A stretch of 64,000 bases of DNA from Capillidium heterosporum (taxonomy: Eukaryota; Entomophthoromycota; Entomophthoromycetes; Entomophthorales; Capillidiaceae). Shown here in pieces: positions 46,794 to 58,848 of the stretch; position 1 is the stretch's first letter, and each line of letters opens with the position of its first letter. The translations under genes and the position numbers were made by a program. The DNA is taken from contig WBMQ01000011.1 of NCBI GenBank assembly GCA_016630905.1, positions 496,001 to 560,000 of the forward strand, given 5' to 3'. The notes beneath the pieces are model-generated. The model ran no database searches. It was not told the origin of the DNA and worked only from the letters and a program-made list of their open reading frames with translations.

Positions 46794-48001
46794 TTTGAAC
46801 TTGTAAAACGTGGAAATGATCCTGGTGATAAATTTCCTAGGCTTATTTCTTTGATTGGAGCTGAGAAGTCTAATTTAGTAAAACACCTTTTATTTTTATC
46901 ATAGTATATTTCCATCTTTTATACTTTAGAACTCGAGCCCAACATATGCAACTCCCTGCTCCAATAATGTGCTTGCCATTGCGCTTGGAAACACAATTAT
47001 TGGGTGTTTCGGAGGAATGGAGTTAGCCTAAAACGGATTTAGATTTAAAGCCTAAGTTGCAGTAATCAAAGATATTGATGCAATTTGAAGTGGTACTAAA
47101 GATTCTATTGGAGGCTGCATTTGCAGATAGGTTGCAATTATTAGCGGCAAACCAAGTATTGAAACGATCAGCTTAACAAGCTTTTGGAAAGTGTCAAAAA
47201 AGTTGTAGGATCTTCATAAAATGTAAGACAACTTCGGTCTCATATTAGCTACATCCATTTCAAAATATTAGATATCTTCTTTTACAGATGGATAGTTGGA
47301 AATGCTAGTCATTTTGGAACTGAAGAAAGTAAAGCTTCTCAGCTAATTCGAGACAAGGCATCTGTAGAATAGAGGAGTTTGCGACCATAAATCGAAAAGT
47401 CAAGGCATAAAACTATGATTCAATATGCTTGTGGTTCCCGTTTGTATTATGGCTTTTGAGGGCACAACTCAAGATCCCGGCATGCCATTGACTTTTATAT
47501 CTACACTATATATTTATGTAGGATATATTATATCGCGCATTATAAATCCACCTTGAAATATATAGTGTTTATAACAAATACAATCATATTTAAAGTATAA
47601 GTCCCTAAATAGATATGGTTTGGAAAATGTGGTTCATCTTAAAGTTTAAATCAATATACTTTACATATCAGTTTATTATAGCTAGCACTATAAAGATGAT
47701 AGCTTGGTAATGATCCTAGAAAGCACAAAGTATCCATAACAATAACTAAATAGCAAAATATACTGTTATCTCAAAAACATATAGTAAGATCAAATATAAA
47801 CTGCCTGTAAAATGTTTATAAGCAATTGTAAATAATTATATTGAAGGGAAATTAATCCGAGTTCATAGTTCCATCGACATAACCATATCAACGAATATAT
47901 ATTCCTAGAAAAGATAATAAGATAACCAAATGTCATCAAGAGATGATAACGAAAAGTACTTTAAATCCACCCAAGTTATATATTTTCAAGTCTTACAAAG
48001 T
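46794..48001. other. Intergenic, AT-rich
   Basis: Promoter side of the serine-rich gene on the left and 3' flank of a TLC gene on the right. Nothing else supported. Confidence 0.5.
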
Positions 48002-48981
48002 TCATTTGCGTTTATAGACAGGTATCCGAATATTTCCGTACTCCTGGTATAAGAATCGGGTTTTTTCAAACCAAACAAGGTTGATGTAGTGTAGTAGAGA
48101 GTTGGAGACTATGTAAAAGAGCACCAAATCCTTCCTTAGATACTGATTGTCGGAAAATAAATCAACTAGATGGGTTAGGAAATAGCTGTAGATTAATTTT
48201 ACCATAAGTCAAGGTAGATATAATTGGCGAAAGTACCATCCTGGTCAAAAAGAAAGTTAGGCGCAAAAGTGTCGATGGAAGTTTCATTGGTGGACGCTTC
48301 GAACGTTCATACCCTTTCTAGAGCAGCTGCTTAAAATATAGATAGAAATGAAGTTACCCTGATGACGACCAAATTGTAGAATAACGTTGTAATTTCGTTG
48401 AGAAGAATGATAGCGTTGTAATAGTTGAGAAACGGTGTCTAAACACAAAAATTAGAGAACGAATAAATAGCAAAATCCTACAAATGTCAACAAACATGAA
48501 AGTAGACAGGTCCAATGGTACAATAGAACTTTAACATTCCTATTGAAAAGAAATTCCCATAACACGTTATATAAATAGTATCTATGTTGCTGCATAAATA
48601 ACTTAAAGTTAAAAATGGTTACCCACAAGCTACCGCATAATAGAAAGCTGACTTCAAACTTTGTTGGAAAATTTTGTCCTGGCTCAGGTACCCGTCACAC
48701 AACAAACTTAAACCCATATAGCTAAGAACAAGCGACATACCCATTTGCATAATCTGGTTACACCATTTAAACTTTTGGTACCTAGTTAATGTGCAATAGT
48801 CTTTGTTGAAAAAGACATGGCTAAAGTAATCGGCAGCTAGACTTAAAATGATACAAGTGCCGAAGCTAATGAATATGACTGATGAATTGTTTCCTAATGG
48901 TTGAAGGTTGAGCCACAAACTTATCTTGGTCGATACCATTTCCAACATGCTCGTCGTATAGTTTTGTAATTGATGTAACAT
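48002..48981 (-). CDS. TLC-domain membrane protein A (TLCD4/TMEM56-like)
   Basis: Five exons (48623-48981, 48482-48581, 48358-48438, 48203-48317, 48002-48165) give 272 residues. TLC (TRAM-LAG1-CLN8) proteins are multi-pass membrane proteins of the ER linked to lipid synthesis or handling. Seven hydrophobic segments are visible, with ACGYYLYNVLWE, LLYHWTCLL, PFLNYYNAIILLNE and the late FFLTRMVLSPI. The typical histidine near the third segment (HWT) is present. Internal exon sizes of 100, 81 and 115 nt are the same as in the paralog at 51774-52737, and the last exon aligns with it residue for residue in spacing up to SN...INLVW. A 37-nt intron (48166-48202) removes an apparent frameshift. Confidence 0.82.
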
Positions 48982-49279
48982 TCCGTTGCTTCTTCAAACA
49001 AACCTTTGAGCTGGCCGAGTTTTTTATTATTTTGACTACAAAGCTATAGGACTAGTGATGTCACGATAGAATTTGTAAACTTTTGACCTATATTTTCGGT
49101 TACATTTAAGTTTTAATTGGACATTTTAGTTATTTACCTTTCAATTTACTGAAAATACAATTAGATTTCAATAGCTTTTGGTCTCCTATCACCTCTTGTC
49201 AAAATACCAGCCTTTCAAATTAGAAGCACCAACAACCCCAACCCTTTGGAAATCTTATTGAAGAGTGAGCAATTACTAT

Positions 49280-50887
49280 ATGAAAGAATTGAAAGCCATT
49301 TTACTAGTTACTAACAGCAGCCGAGGTTCCCAACTCGTGCTACGTTACCCTCCCAAATCCTCTCAACCTTCAGCCTCTCAGTTCATCGAGCCAGAAGGAT
49401 TGGCTGCCACTTTAAGTCCCAAACCCACCTTACTCGACCTAAAATTCCAACTCAATCTGCTTAACTTCACCTACCTAGGCTTTCCCACTTTGATAACCAA
49501 CTTAAAACGAGATAACGATAAAGACAGTTCAGTAACTAAGACTAGCAGCTCCATAACTATGTTCCATTTAGTTTTCGTAGTCGAGCTGTTGAGTTGGAAA
49601 TCTGATGGTCAAAAGTTGGAGAAATTGTTCAACAATATTATATTACCTTTAACATCCGGGTTGAAGTATGAGCAAAGGCGTAGTAACTATGTTAGTAGTA
49701 ATGTGAATACTATACTGTCGGTGGTTGAAGATAGTAACAACTTGGGTACTTTTCAGCATTGTTATTTCTTGGACTTATTTTTAAATATAGGCTTGCCATC
49801 CCACCAACTGTTCGAAAAGCTAACCTTGAAATCAGAACTTTCTCAACTAATTATGAATCTGTACGAAAACTTGAAGCTCAACCAGACAACTAGTCTAATC
49901 ATAAATAACTTTGTAAAGTTGAGTCTACAGGTACCGGAGGTGGACATACTAACTTCCAATTTGAAGGCTCAGAAGTTAGGACGTACCAAGGACCAAGCCG
50001 TGTCCTACGAGGATGGTAATGCCCAGAACGATGGAGAAGAAGCTGGTGTAGGTTTTAATAAGGTACCCAAACTTCAACCCTACTACGCCATAGTTTGGGT
50101 CCAACCCAAATCCTGTATTCTTAATGAACTCAAGCACGACGCCTCCCAAAACCTGGTTAGATTGGTTCAACTGGCGACACCAAATTTAAGGTACATATTT
50201 TAAATAGTGAATTCCTCCTCACCCTTCAAAAATAGCTTGGCCGAACTCCGTATCCAATTAGATATTTCGTTAAGTTTCCTCTATAAGCTAATATCCCATC
50301 TCCTCTACTGGAAGAAATGTAAGCTGACATCAGTAGTATCGACCCGCAACCTGTACGGCATATCCCCTCACTTCCAAGATTTTCGTAGCTTGGAACTCAA
50401 GTTTAAAGCTAGATTCCCAACTATTAACTTCGATGCCATGATGAAGGCGCTGACCCAATCTAAACCCATATTTCAAATTTGGGATAAGGACCAACCTACC
50501 GAACTCTTCTTCGAAGTGGTAAGTTACTTGTTGACGCGAGAGGTTGTCGTACCTTTGACTACCTTTGTGTACTTAGTACCTCCTCAGTACGATGCCAACC
50601 AGTTAGTGGACTTGGAGTTCCCTTTCCAGGATTTAAACTTTGCTGGAATTGGCACAAACAGCAGTAGTGGCAAGGTAACTTACCCTCAGACCTACCTCGA
50701 CGAGTTAACGCATGGACAACCTACGCACGTAGCCAATTTGTTCAACCGACTAGTCAAGTACTTTGATGGGAGCTTTGGATTGGAGGAGATATGTTTTTAC
50801 GAGAATTTGAGTCGCAAAGACTTGAGATGGGTCTTGGCTAATTTTAAGGAGGTGTTGGTGACGGCAGTTCGGTTCGTTGAGTTTTAG
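49280..50887 (+). CDS. NPR3: Npr3 (NPRL3), GATOR1/SEACIT subunit
   Basis: Two exons, 49280-50190 and 50236-50887, give 520 residues. Npr3 with Npr2 and Iml1 forms the GAP complex that inhibits TORC1 through the Gtr/Rag GTPases when amino acids are scarce, at the vacuole. Signs: ILLVTNSSRGSQLVLRYPP at the N-terminus (longin-like domain), FHLVFVVELL, the central KLQPYYAIVWVQP, and a winged-helix run SLAELRIQLDISLSFLYKLISHLLYW after the 45-nt intron. The C-terminus has the ELTHGQPTHVANLFNRLVKYFDGSFGLEEICF block typical of the family. A GTG at 49265 in the same frame is not used; the ATG at 49280 fits. An in-frame stop at 50197 disappears with the intron. Confidence 0.93.
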
Positions 50888-51773
50888 GCTGATGAAGTAA
50901 AGGAAGATTTAATGTCAAAGTAGGTTCAGGGATATACAAGATCACATAATACTGATGAGAGGAGTATTGTCTTGGGTTTTAAAACATTCCTTTGGCAGGG
51001 TTAACGTTTAAACCATAAATGAGGAGGTGTTTATTTTCCAATTGAATAGATGGCTTCATTCCAGGTAGAAGCATTTGAACGAGACAAGTATTAAAAAAAA
51101 GGTTGAAAATTTTGAAAACATAAGCATTTAACTTTGTCATAAGTTTACTCTATCATTATATTGGCAAATGACTGTATATTCTTTAACACTTGAGCGGTAT
51201 CAGCATAGAATATAATATTCCTAGTTATTAAAATGTGAGCGATTCTATTCATTAAAACTATTACTGTATATCTCATGTGAAAGATAATAACAAATATGAC
51301 ATGGCAACGACAAGAGCTTTGAAATATATCAATAAGGTTAATTATATATAATCTATAGTAAATGTTAAATTTAATCGATAATAGTAAATATATCCTATTC
51401 AGAATACGAATAATTGGAATCAACACTTTAAATAAGCTACTTTTATATAATGGATGTAGTGAAAATATGAGTAAAACTTTAAACAAAATAGAAAAGAATA
51501 GCTCATCATATATGGTTGAAATGAAGGTATAGTAGAGATACTTGCCCAATAATCCAATTTGAATTAGTATGTAACTACGGTGAATAACAATCTATACTTA
51601 CTAGAAATGCCATTCTTCAACTTCGCAAGTCACTATAGTATACTATTATAAACCTAAAGAAAAAGCAAATCAAAATCAAATTCGGTGGATTTTATAAAAA
51701 ATAATATATAATGTTATTATATACTGAACATATAAAAACACTTGGTTAATGTATTAAGTGTACAATCCAATTT
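50888..51773. other. Intergenic, convergent gene ends
   Basis: Very AT-rich. A 134-codon minus-strand frame at 51145-51549 is low-complexity and hydrophobic (I, Y, F, N) as expected by chance in A/T-rich DNA; I do not count it. Confidence 0.5.
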
Positions 51774-52737
51774 TCAGTTTGTCTTTGGCTTAGGTTCCTT
51801 CTGTACCTCCTTAAGACGTCTAAGTATTGATTTCACCATCAGCTTCAACCAAACAAGGTTCAATCCATTGAGAACCAGGTTGGAGGATCCATATAAAGCT
51901 ATCAGATGGATAGGAACTTCATCTTTCCTTCTATATATTTCAGCTATATATATACATTTAGTAAATGGATAAAAAAGTAAAGGTTACAGAAAGTTTGGAA
52001 TGACATATAGAATCCAAAAACGATACGAGCAAAGAAAAATGCACCAAGTAGTAGGAAGGCATTGATCTTCATAGCAAGCGTGTTAGATTTACCAGTTTTA
52101 TCCTTTATAATAGAATTAGTACATTCGAGCTTACTAAAAGAGTGCTTACCAAGAAGAACATGATGTTCAAGAAAGGGGTTGAGAGTTCGTACAATAGGAA
52201 TGTCGATCCAAAGTAGTGTAAGAAGGGAGTCTAAACATAGATTAGACATTTGCTACAATATATAAATTTACCAAAGAGTAGAGGAACACAATGAAACAGG
52301 CGATACCATGGACCAAAAAACCAAAGTCATTACCCTGAAGTATAACGTAGATGATATCCCAGATGAAATAACTACCATGTTCAATAAAATAAAAAAAATA
52401 ACCCAATTTACCCACAAGTAATGGAATATACAGTTCCTGAATAGTCGTTGTAACCGAACAGTTTATCTTGCTCCAATTCCTTCTCGAACATTAACGTAAA
52501 AGCCAAGTAGGATATAACAACGGCATGTACCATAGATACCACTTTTACGTTCCAAACCATCTTACGTTTGGCATCCAAGTTGTTGTAACTATCAGGGACT
52601 AACATCTTACTTAGCCAATTGCCAGCTAGATATACGAGGTGGAAAGCTAAAGCTGAAAGTAATATAGTGGTCCACTTGTCTTCTAGCTTGGTTAACCTTA
52701 AAGCCGTTCCTATAGTTCTGATGAGTTGTCCAGCCAT
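51774..52737 (-). CDS. TLC-domain membrane protein B (TLCD4/TMEM56-like)
   Basis: Five exons (52412-52737, 52272-52371, 52150-52230, 51988-52102, 51774-51943) give 263 residues. Multi-pass TLC protein with the FIWDII motif after the first exon, VHGIACFIVFLYS (histidine in the third segment), PFLNIMFFLD and FFFARIVFGFYM late in the protein, then a basic cytosolic tail (KRRLKE-like, QKEPKPK). Exon sizes 100, 81 and 115 nt equal those of the paralog at 48002-48981, on the same strand, with NPR3 between them on the other strand. The sequences are clearly diverged, so the duplication is old. Suggested role in ER lipid handling rests on the family only. Confidence 0.85.
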
Positions 52738-54236
52738 GTTTCGAATTTTGTTGATTGGAGTTGTACTTGGGTCTTGGGATCTAAGCTGGAATGGGAAGGC
52801 TTATCGTATAAATTTGTTTTATAGTGGATTCCAAGTTTGGTTACATTTCATTAATTCTCGGATTACTTTGCGTTTTTGGGCTGGGGTAAACTTTTTATGG
52901 ATGTTCATCGTTATTTTCAATGACGTACAAGGAGATAGGTAGCTATACCAATTAATAAATGATAATTCTATAGATTGCAAAACAATTGATTAAACCGAGC
53001 TAATACAAATAAAGTGTTGTATATGTTCGTCATTTGGGATAAGTTTTTACCAAAAATTGATAAACTCAAGCTATTTCATTTGACACCTTTTTTATAAAGG
53101 CTTTTCTATGACAAACCTCATCACCAAGTGAAAGTTTGATTCATGGGTAATCAATGGTCCACAACCGGACCTACTGTTCCTGCAAAAATAGACTTTCAGA
53201 GCATGTGACTGGGAATTTAATTCCTTGAAGCAATCACTAACAATGGAAAGCTTTCAGAACACTATTAGCTGTATTTGGCACAAAACTATAAAGAAAGTGC
53301 AGCTTTACAAAAGATAAAGTGTACCGGTTTGCAACCTGACATTTTCGTCATCTCAGAAAGTATACACTAAATTGAAGGCAGAAAGTAGCCAAGATATAAA
53401 ATAGCTTTGATATCAAAGACCCTTATAGTTTTAAATTAAATGTTGCTGGTACAGCTCCATATTAAAACCTTTGATCTATACTCCACTACCCTTTAAAGCT
53501 TTTGACAGGCTGATATCCCAAATTGTTTGAACATAGTTTCCAGGTTTGGAACCTACAACTCTATTAAGCTTTTCTATTCATTTTGTAGTTAAACTTAGGC
53601 TTAGATACTGCCTTGCATCAACTCTAATACAAATCAAATTGGTTACATATATATCTATGCCTTATTGAATCATGCAAATTAGGTAAACCTACACTGATCT
53701 ATTGATTACTGTATATTTACTCAAGAATTGGTATTCTTATAAACGAAAACATTCAACTCAAGCCTACGGATTGTACTGCAACAGATACATGCATATACGT
53801 ACCTTAACAATAGGTGTATTTCCTATATTAGCTAAGGTAGTAATGCCTTTGAGTTACATTTGCTAAACTTTATTATGTAACTACCTTTTGCTATAAAAGA
53901 ATACTAATTTTGGCTTTAAAACTGTACAATTAGCTTCTGAATAGAATCATAACTGTAGCTAACGTTGATGTATAATAGAAGACCGTTATAGATAAGATAG
54001 AGTAGCCTATAAATAAAAACAAATACATGTTGATATTGATAATAATCTACACTGCATGCATAGAAGCCTGATAAACTACTTACTATACCATGACAGCTAT
54101 AATCCACTACTTTTGTCTTTGTTAGCAACCTTCACTTTGCCTGGTTCCCAAAAGTTGGAAACCTATTTAACCATTTAGGCGCTTCAGTTTCACATTGCAA
54201 TTCCCCTAATTTAAAGCAAAAGTACAGTAAGGTTCA
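52738..54236. other. Intergenic, AT-rich
   Basis: 1.5 kb between a minus-strand and a plus-strand gene; no coding or RNA feature supported. Confidence 0.5.
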
Positions 54237-55272
54237 ATGAGTTTAGAAGTTGAACCCAAACCTAAACCAGCCCAAGATCTTAAGCAAGACAAACGAGTAT
54301 CCGAAGCTAAATCAAATTCGTATCCGACTTTTCTACTGGTTGCCATGTTGTTGTTTTTAACGTCCATTCTATATTTAAGTGCACCTTTCAGGGCTGAAAA
54401 AGCTAATAAACCCCAGTACGAAATTCCGATTCCTAGTGTAGGTAAGTAAATTTACAACCCATTTAGCTACTTTTTCTACAACCTTCTACTTTTAAATATG
54501 CTAACCTTTTTAAATTAGGTTTCGAAGTCGTTACTTTTGGGTCGTTGATTAAGCTTACCCATACTCCAACTCAATTTAAATTACATTCGCAAAGGGCAGA
54601 ATACGGTACTTTTAATTCAATCTTATTTAAATTAATTTTCAATAAAAGGAACTGGTAGTGGTCAGCAGATCATAACTGGACATCATGACGCCGCCCATCA
54701 TGAAAGCTACTGGGTAGTAACTAATCCTTCTGGTTCGCCCTTTATAAAATCGGGGTAAGTCATTTTACATGACAAAAATTCTAAATTCCAAACAGTACTG
54801 TAGTCAAGTGTAACGACAAATTTTCCTTGCAACATCTCAACACCAACAAGTATCTCCATTCCCACTTGCACCTTTCACCACTTACCCGCAACCAAGAAGT
54901 TTCCGGGTTTTCTGGACATGATACAGGTAACTGAATTTGAGCTTGGAAATACTAACTTTAGACAGGGGATAACTGGGAAGTAAAATGCCTCGATGGGGAT
55001 AAGATAGCTACCAAAGGAAGTTGGCAACGGGAAAAGAACATTTTGTTGAAGCATGTTGATACCAAATTGTTTTTGACTACCAACAAAAACAACGTCTACC
55101 CCCAACCTATAGAAGGACACCTAGAGGTAGTTGCTGCTACCAAAAGTAAAAATGCGTACTGGTCGGCTCAGGTACTTTTTTTCTCTTAAAAGTTGAATAC
55201 TAACAAATTTTATTGCTATCCCATCTTTATATACTATAGGAAGGTATTTACTTCCCTAACCTTGAAAAATAA
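54237..55272 (+). CDS. Membrane-anchored SDF2-like MIR-domain protein
   Basis: Six exons (54237-54441, 54519-54605, 54649-54754, 54796-54926, 54966-55171, 55240-55272) give 255 residues. Residues about 68-250 are three MIR repeats of the SDF2 type: TFGSLIKLTHTPTQFKLHS, GTGSGQQIITG, ESYWVV, CNDKFSLQHLNTNKYLHSH, EVSGF and DNWEVKC, ending EGIYFPNLEK. MIR repeats bind mannosylated or unfolded proteins in the ER lumen. Unlike soluble SDF2, which starts with a cleaved signal and ends in HDEL-like retrieval, this protein begins with about 28 charged residues (SLEVEPKPKPAQDLKQDKR) and a hydrophobic span (FLLVAMLLFLTSILYL) and has no retrieval signal, so a type II membrane topology with a lumenal MIR domain is likely. 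Confidence 0.85.
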
Positions 55273-55409
55273 ATGCATACCTTCTAAATTGATATACAAT
55301 CCATCGAGCCTATTTTCAACCTATGTTTTTAGAAGTCTAAACCAATTCAAATGCTAAAACTGAATAGTGTTTCTAATATAAAGCTTTAATAAATTCTAAT
55401 ATATATCCT

Positions 55410-55974
55410 TCATTCATCTTTAAAGCTGAGGGAGATAGAGTTGACGCAGTGCCTCTCATCGGTTGGAGTGTTGTATCCTTCCCCTTGAAAAACGTGACCC
55501 AAATGCCCATCGCAGTTATTACAAACGATTTCAATTCTTTTCATACCGTAGCTGGTATCTTCGTTCCTTTTGACGGCACCTTTATCATAAAAAATTAATA
55601 AAACTAAATTTATTTAAATAGTTTACCTGGTATAGCGTCAAAAAAAGCGGGCCACCCACACCCTGAATCGAATTTGGTAGTTGATTTGTATAACGGAGCT
55701 TTACAGCCTACACATTGGTAGACACCTACAAGTTTTTAAAAATAAACTTCGAGTAGTTTGAGTTACCTGGTTGAGAATGTTTGTTGTAGATACCTGAACC
55801 AGCTCGTTCGGTACCTTTTTCTCTTAAAACTCTAAACTGTTCGGGATTGAGTATGGCTTTCCATTCACTTTCACTTTTCTTGGTGCTCATATTGTAGGTT
55901 GTAGTATATATTGATGGGTGTACTCTATTTAGTTTGGGCAATGCTAGCCTTGGGATCAATTTAACTCCGTTCAT
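55410..55974 (-). CDS. MSRB: Methionine-R-sulfoxide reductase B
   Basis: Three exons (55767-55974, 55627-55725, 55410-55579) give 158 residues. MsrB reduces the R-form of methionine sulfoxide in oxidised proteins using thioredoxin. The SelR fold is complete: [16 protein letters not shown] at the start, two zinc-binding CxxC pairs (CVGC, CNNC), [12 protein letters not shown], and the catalytic-cysteine motif [12 protein letters not shown] basic N-terminus ([18 protein letters not shown]) before a second Met at residue 29 fits a mitochondrial form, with an alternative shorter cytosolic form. It runs convergently into the SDF2-like gene with a gap of about 140 bases. Confidence 0.93.
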
Positions 55975-56524
55975 TTTGTCCTTTACTAAGCCAGCACTTC
56001 CGCTTTTGCGTCACTAGTAAAGGATACTAGGTTATCCAATTGTAGTTAGAAATTACGTTATTTTGTTTCTAGAAGTTGCCTAGGGTAGGACTGTTAGCCA
56101 ATAGATTTGGGTGCTTACGTTTACTTTATGGAAAGTGATTCTAAATGACAGAATGGACTGATTTTCAATTGCAAGTTCCCAAAAAATATGCAACCATTGT
56201 TCATAATTAAAGTATGCTATATGAGAAATAATATAAATACCCATTATTAATGGCATTCTAAGTTTGTTTTAATAATTTGAAACATGGCAGGTTTAAATTG
56301 GCTTAGCAAATTTGCATGGTTAGGATACTAGATATACAACCAATCATATTCTTAAACCAAATCGAAATTTTGATAATAGAATCCAATTGATACACGTAAA
56401 CCCTAAACCAAATCAAGCATTTCTAGATCTGAACAGTACCAAACTTTTGCAAACATACGATTTAACAACTATCTACAGCAAACATTTTGAATACGAGATA
56501 CAGACATATCTATCAAGACCTACT
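55975..56524. other. Divergent promoter region
   Basis: Lies between MsrB and the LEA-like gene. No strong motif; nothing else supported. Confidence 0.5.
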
Positions 56525-58848
56525 ATGCCCCAACGCGAACCTGAAGAAAGAAATATATATCAGGGAATGGAGGAACAAAGTTTCGTTGGTAGCTTCCTAT
56601 CCCTTATCCGATGGTTTACAATTCGAATTTTCATACTGTACTCCATCTTTGCACTACTTTTCATATGCCCAACCCTAAAGTATGCTAAAACCAACGATCT
56701 GGACTATGCCATCTGCAAGACCGGCCAGAAATCCTACGAGATACTAAAAAAGAGCCCCATTTACCCCTTCTGGAGTGCCAAGGTCGATCCAGCTATATTG
56801 AAAGTGAGAGCCGAGGCCGGTCCTGTTCTATTCAAGGCCATCAAACATTACTCCTCCGAGTACAACAAGGGTATGAAAAAGTTGAAGAAGCATGAACTCG
56901 TTATTAAGCTTGATAAATCAGTCAACGAGGTAAAGAAGAATTTGCAACACACCTTCAAGGATGTAATCATTAATTACAACGAAATTGTCAAAGCTACGGA
57001 ACCTCACGTCAAGCGGATTGAAAGAGACTACTTGATTCCACTTTATCCAAAACTACAGGAAGGTGCTATATATGCCGGTACCGTTTTCGAGGACCAGGTA
57101 ATTCCTAGAATCTTCCAAGCTGCCGCTTATCTTTCCGAGACCTACAATAAGGAAGTAGCTCCTAGACTTGATCAAGGTTTAGACTACGTTGACCACCAGT
57201 TTGTCACTGTCGTTTACCCGAAGTTGGATGAGTTTTTTAAAACATACATTGCCAAGCATACCGAATACAAAGATCTGGAAGATTTCTACACGAGTACTTT
57301 TGAAGATGCCACTGAATACTTTGGAAAAGCTTACCATACTTTGATCGATGCTATTTCTGAAAACAATAGGGAAGAGCTTATCTACCTTCAGCTTTATGGA
57401 ATCAAGAGCTTTGCCACTTCTTTAGTCCAAAAGTCCGCCTCCTCCATCAGCGTCATGTACGCTATAGCTAGTGACCTGATCAAGAATCCCAACAAGGTGA
57501 AGGATGCTGTCAACGACGCTAAAGTAGGTGATAAGCTGAACGAGGTTTTAACCGAAGCTAAACAGATGATGAACGACATGAAGGATGTGTTCGACGAGAA
57601 AACCAAGTTTCTAAAGAAGGCCGCTTCAGAGGTAGCTAAGGAAGTTAAGGAAGATGTCGCCAAGCTCACCGAAGAATCCCCAGAAGCTTCCGCCATCGTT
57701 CAAGAGGCTAGAGAGAGAGCTAACCGTCAGAAGGCGTTCCTGGAAAAGCAGGCCGAAGAACTTAAAGACACCATCAACAACGCCTTACACATGGATTTCG
57801 AAGATAATAAAGCTGCTGCGTCCGTCAATAAGGTTGTTGCCGATGTCAAGGAGAAGGCTACTGGTGCTGAGAAAAAAGTTGTCAACAACGTCAAGGCCAA
57901 GGCTTCCGATGCCAAAGCGTCAGCTTCTAAAGGGACCAAGGCTGCCAAGAAAGTAGCTTCAGAGGCTAAGGAAAAGGTTGCCGATGACACCAAGGCCAAA
58001 GTTTCTGATGTAAAGGAATCGGCTGCTAAAGGAACCAAGGCTGCTAAGGAGAAGGTAGTTACCGCTGAGAAGAAGGTCACTGACGATGCTAAAGCTAAAG
58101 CCAAGGCTGCCAAGAAGGTGGTTGCCGATACCAAGGAAAAAGTGGTCGATACTAAGCAGAAGATTGTCGAGGATGTCAAGATTCAAGCCTCCAAGGCCAA
58201 GGACACCGTTGCCAAGGAATCCAAAGTCGCCAAGAAAGTAGCTTCCGATACCAAGAGAAGGTAATCGACAACGTCAAGGACAAAGTCTCCGAAGCTAAGG
58301 AATCCGTTTCCAAGGGAACTAAGGATGCTAAGAAGGTAGTTGCTGATGCCAAAGATAAAGTAGCCGAAGAGGTTAAAGCTAAAGCATCCAACGTCAAGAA
58401 AGCTACCGCCGACACTAAGGAAAAGGTAGTCGATACCGAGCAGAAAATCGTTGATGATGTCAAGGCCCAAGCCTCCAAGGGAGCTAAGAGTGCCAAAAAA
58501 GTAGCTGGTGATGCTCGACAGAAGGTATTTGACGGCGTAAAAGCCAAAGTCTCCGATACCAAGCAGGTTGTTGGTGACGCTTCCCAGAAGGTAGTTGAGG
58601 AAGTTCAATCTAAAGTCTCCGACGTCAAAGAGTCGATCGCCAAAGAAGCTAAAGTTGCTGAGAAAGTTGTCGTTGATGCCAAAGATAAAGTAGCTGACGA
58701 GGTCAAGGCTAAAGTATCTGGTGCTAAGAAGGCTGTTGTCGATGCTAAGGATAAAGTAGTTGATACTGAACAGAAGATCGTTGAAGATGTCAAGGTCCAA
58801 GCCTCTAAAGCTAAGGAGAATATCGCTAAGAAGGCGAACGAGTTATAA
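56525..58848 (+). CDS. Membrane-anchored LEA/apolipoprotein-like repeat protein, frame break near the end
   Basis: From the ATG at 56525 (MPQREPEERNIYQG; the open frame before it has no ATG) the protein has one membrane segment at about residues 24-51 (WFTIRIFILYSIFALLF), then about 380 residues of long amphipathic helices like apolipoproteins or perilipins (PHVKRIERDYLIPLYPKL), and a lysine/alanine/valine repeat region of imperfect 11- and 22-residue units of the type KEKVADDTKAKVSDVKESA, typical of LEA group 3/4 proteins. The first frame stops at 58262, but in the next frame the same repeats run on to a TAA at 58846-58848; a missing G at about 58254 explains it. Codon use is G/C-rich at third positions, as in H4, which suggests high expression. 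Possible roles are membrane or lipid-surface protection under stress; this is inference. Confidence 0.7.

Noticed and set aside
48166-48240. Apparent +1 frameshift in TLC gene A
   Set aside because: A 37-nt GT-AG intron (48166-48202) restores the frame and makes the last exon align in spacing with the paralog.
50191-50235. In-frame stop codon splitting NPR3 into two reading frames
   Set aside because: A 45-nt GT-AG intron spans it and joins conserved Npr3 sequence on both sides.
51145-51549. 134-codon minus-strand frame as a gene
   Set aside because: Low-complexity I/Y/F/N composition typical of AT-rich DNA, no homology pattern, between two convergent gene ends.
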